This document shows positions 62,513 to 64,000 of a stretch of 64,000 bases of DNA, one piece after another. Under the pieces are notes generated by a model. It worked only from the letters and a program-made list of their open reading frames with translations, was not told the DNA's origin and did not search any database. A program made the translations under genes and the position numbers. Source of the DNA: Ideonella sp. (GTDB lineage Bacteria > Pseudomonadota > Gammaproteobacteria > Burkholderiales > Burkholderiaceae_C). Each line of letters opens with the position of its first letter. The first letter of the stretch is position 1. The stretch spans positions 930,001-994,000 of the forward strand of contig JABTUY010000001.1 in NCBI GenBank assembly GCA_015075165.1, given 5' to 3'.

Positions 62513-62887
62513 ATGGTCGGTCCGCTGGCGCGCACCACACCGACGCGGCTGCCATGGTGCTGGCTCCTGACCGTGCTGTGGCTGTCGATGGCGCTGTGGT
62601 CGCCGGCCTTCGCCGGCGACGCCGCTGCCGCCGGCTCGCGTCCGCTCGCCGATGCCACGGGTGTTCGCGCGGGCCACTGGCAATTGCTGGATGGCGATGA
62701 CATGTGGCGCGCGCTTCGCCATCGTCGCTACGCCAGCGGGTCGGGCATGCTGCCACTGGCGGTGCTGCCGTCGCACCGCAGCGCGCTGTGGCTTGGCCTC
62801 GGCGCGTCACGTTCCGGCGGCGTGCAGCTGGAGCTGCGCTGGACGCTGCCGCTGGATGGCCGCGCACCGTCGACCTTCATCGACTGA
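62513..62887 (+). CDS. Small exported protein, module B copy 1
   Basis: This 124-residue protein has a signal peptide or anchor (WCWLLTVLWLSMALWSPAFA, cleavage near AFAG) and a mature part of about 90 residues with AGHWQLLDGDDMWRALRHRR and LPSHRSALWLGLGASRSGGV. Its N-terminus GPLARTTPTRLPW is nearly identical to that of the gene at 63404 (GPLARTTPTRWPW), so these are paralogs. No known domain was recognised. It lies 16 bp after the 44-residue peptide gene. Confidence 0.6.
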   Translation: MVGPLARTTPTRLPWCWLLTVLWLSMALWSPAFAGDAAAAGSRPLADATGVRAGHWQLLDGDDMWRALRHRRYASGSGMLPLAVLPSHRSALWLGLGASRSGGVQLELRWTLPLDGRAPSTFID

Positions 62888-63026
62888 CGCTTCGTTCGCA
62901 GGCAGCGCAACGGCACCGAAGTCGGTGCGCTGCGCGCCACTCCGATGTCCGTTGAACCGGATCGCGCCCGCGTGCAACTGATGCCGGAGCCGGAGCGGTC
63001 GACGCGCCGGCGTCGAAAGGCCGACC

Positions 63027-63386
63027 ATGTGGACCCTGAACGGCGCGATGCACGCGCTCGACCGTGCGCTCGACTCGACGGCTGCCACCGCGCTGGCGCT
63101 GCTCACACTGCTGGCGGTGCCGCTGGCGGCGACGACCGGCATCGGACGCACCGCGCGTGCCGAAGCGCATCCATCGGCGGCGACCTCGGCCGTCGCGTCG
63201 AGCTACCGGTTGCGCTGCTGGCAGCAGGGACGCCTGCTGTTCGAGCAGGAACTGGCGGCACCGCCGCTCGACGGCACTGGCCATGCGCTGAAGGCGCGCG
63301 GCGACGACCGCAGCGGCCGGCCGGTGCTCGTGACCGAGACCGCGCACGCCACCTGCCTGGCGCAGCATGGCGCGCGCGCCGACTGA
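63027..63386 (+). CDS. Small exported protein, module A copy 2
   Basis: This 119-residue protein has an N-terminal hydrophobic segment (ATALALLTLLAVPLAATTGI) and a mature domain of about 70 residues: SSYRLRCWQQGRLLFEQELA, KARGDDRSGRPVLVTETAHA, ATCLAQHG. Two cysteines (in RLRCWQ and ATCLAQ) could form a disulfide. The mature domain resembles hypothetical proteins found near Ser/Thr kinases in Burkholderiales, in my recollection, but no named family was recognised. Start ATG 63027. Confidence 0.65.
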   Translation: MWTLNGAMHALDRALDSTAATALALLTLLAVPLAATTGIGRTARAEAHPSAATSAVASSYRLRCWQQGRLLFEQELAAPPLDGTGHALKARGDDRSGRPVLVTETAHATCLAQHGARAD

Positions 63387-63403
63387 AGTCGCAGGGTGCT
63401 GCG

Positions 63404-63604
63404 ATGCACGGCCCCCTCGCCCGCACCACCCCGACGCGCTGGCCCTGGAGCTGGACGCTGCTGCTGATGTGGTTCGTGCTGACCAGCTGGTCGAGCGCGT
63501 TCGCTGCGCCGGCTGGCAGCTCCGCGCACCGCGCCGCGCCGCGGGCCGCCCCCACGATTGCCGCAGCGCACGCGGCGCCACCGAGACGATTCATGGAAGA
63601 ATGA
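63404..63604 (+). CDS. Small exported protein, module B copy 2
   Basis: This 66-residue protein repeats the N-terminus of the gene at 62513 (GPLARTTPTR...) with signal-like WSWTLLLMWFVLTSWSSAFA and then a short Ala/Arg/His-rich tail (APRAAPTIAAAHAAPPRRFM). It lacks the mature domain of the first copy. It starts 17 bp after the preceding gene and ends 96 bp before the kinase gene. Confidence 0.55.
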   Translation: MHGPLARTTPTRWPWSWTLLLMWFVLTSWSSAFAAPAGSSAHRAAPRAAPTIAAAHAAPPRRFMEE

Positions 63605-63700
63605 GCCGCGATCCGGCCGCCACGTCGCGGTCGAGTCGCAGCAGGCCGTTCACAGCCGCGCTGGCGTGAACCGATCCTGCCGGCTCAGCGAGGAACGAAG

Positions 63701-64000
63701 ATGAGCCTGCCGAACTGGACCACGCGACTGCTGCCGGGTGCCGCCAAGGGCGCCGAAGCGAACGCCCCCGCGGCCGCTGCAGCCGGCGAGCACAGCGCCG
63801 CGGGCGATGCCGACGGCGCGGCTGCCTCGCTCGTCGGCAGCCGCATCGGCGCCTACCGGATCACCAAGCGGCTCGGTGCCGGCGGCGTCGGCGAGGTGTT
63901 CAAGGGTACCGACACGCTGCTCAAGCGCGAGGTGGCGATCAAGATGCTGCGCGACGAGCTGGCGGCCGACCCGGTGTTCCTCGAGCGCTTCCGCCGCGAG
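63701..64000 (+). CDS. Serine/threonine protein kinase, 3' end outside window
   Basis: The first 100 residues are visible. An Ala-rich N-terminal tail of about 47 residues is followed by the kinase domain start: IGAYRITKRLGAGGVGEVFK (glycine loop), GTDTLLKREVAIKML with the ATP-anchoring lysine, and DPVFLERFRRE (helix C region with the conserved Glu). This is a Hanks-type bacterial kinase of the PknB group. ATG 63701 follows GAGGAACGAAG. The small exported proteins upstream are candidate partners or substrates. Confidence 0.88.
   Translation, partial: MSLPNWTTRLLPGAAKGAEANAPAAAAAGEHSAAGDADGAAASLVGSRIGAYRITKRLGAGGVGEVFKGTDTLLKREVAIKMLRDELAADPVFLERFRRE

Overview
The window is very GC-rich and densely coding, with many ATGA stop/start overlaps. 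Its gene content points to a betaproteobacterium of the order Burkholderiales, probably a Rubrivivax/Leptothrix/Methylibium-like genus: class I PHA synthase with a phasin-like protein, a branched-chain ketoacid dehydrogenase, TAXI and TonB systems, a cobalamin late pathway, and solitary attC-type cassettes. The taxonomic call is inference from family content and composition. No rRNA, tRNA or CRISPR array was seen.

Layout. 1-3.9 kb: end of a Tat-exported DUF1501 protein, a PepSY protein plus b-type cytochrome pair behind a Fur-box-like site, an SDR oxidoreductase and a small MscS channel. 3.9-4.9 kb: a 5'-truncated group II intron (reverse transcriptase remnant and RNA domains V/VI) flanked by an imperfect 30-bp inverted repeat. 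5-8.7 kb: bkd operon (E1 alpha, E1 beta, E2; no E3). 8.8-10.2 kb: glyoxalase II and a CopD-like membrane protein. 10.35-23.1 kb: a cobalamin riboswitch followed by a same-strand run of B12 uptake and late synthesis genes (btuB, cobB, cobU, btuF, btuC, btuD, cobO, cobD, cobQ, cobT, cobS, cobC). Together these import corrinoids, amidate, adenosylate and attach the nucleotide loop.

23.2-35.8 kb holds mostly single metabolic genes: NudC, an isoaspartyl-methyltransferase-like protein, a Pat-type acetyltransferase, a two-domain kinase overlapping PhaC, an alcohol dehydrogenase, a phasin-like protein, an MFS transporter and an ornithine-cyclodeaminase-like protein. 35.9-42.2 kb is a probable metal-acquisition group: a His-rich small protein, a TonB receptor, DUF4198, HupE/UreJ and a TPR protein. 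42.5-54.4 kb: a small lysine/alanine-rich secreted protein, a TAXI binding protein, a ferritin-like protein, an HD-GYP/LuxR regulator, an amidase, a peptide-binding protein, and a helicase coupled to DUF1232.

Two toxin-antitoxin-type loci (an orphan HicB at 48.7 kb and a HigBA-like pair at 54.5 kb) are each followed, in their own transcriptional direction, by an integron attC-like sequence. They look like solitary gene cassettes with no integrase nearby. 55-61.5 kb: DUF429, VOC and DUF488 proteins, a kinase/enolase-like coupled pair, a ketopantoate-reductase-like protein and an asparaginase. The window ends (61.7-64 kb) in an apparently unstudied operon of small exported or membrane proteins, with an A-B-A-B duplication, leading into a serine/threonine protein kinase cut by the window edge.

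A recurring oddity is short GC-rich tandem or palindromic repeats (26-60 bp) between genes and, in frame, inside genes such as btuD and the TAXI protein.
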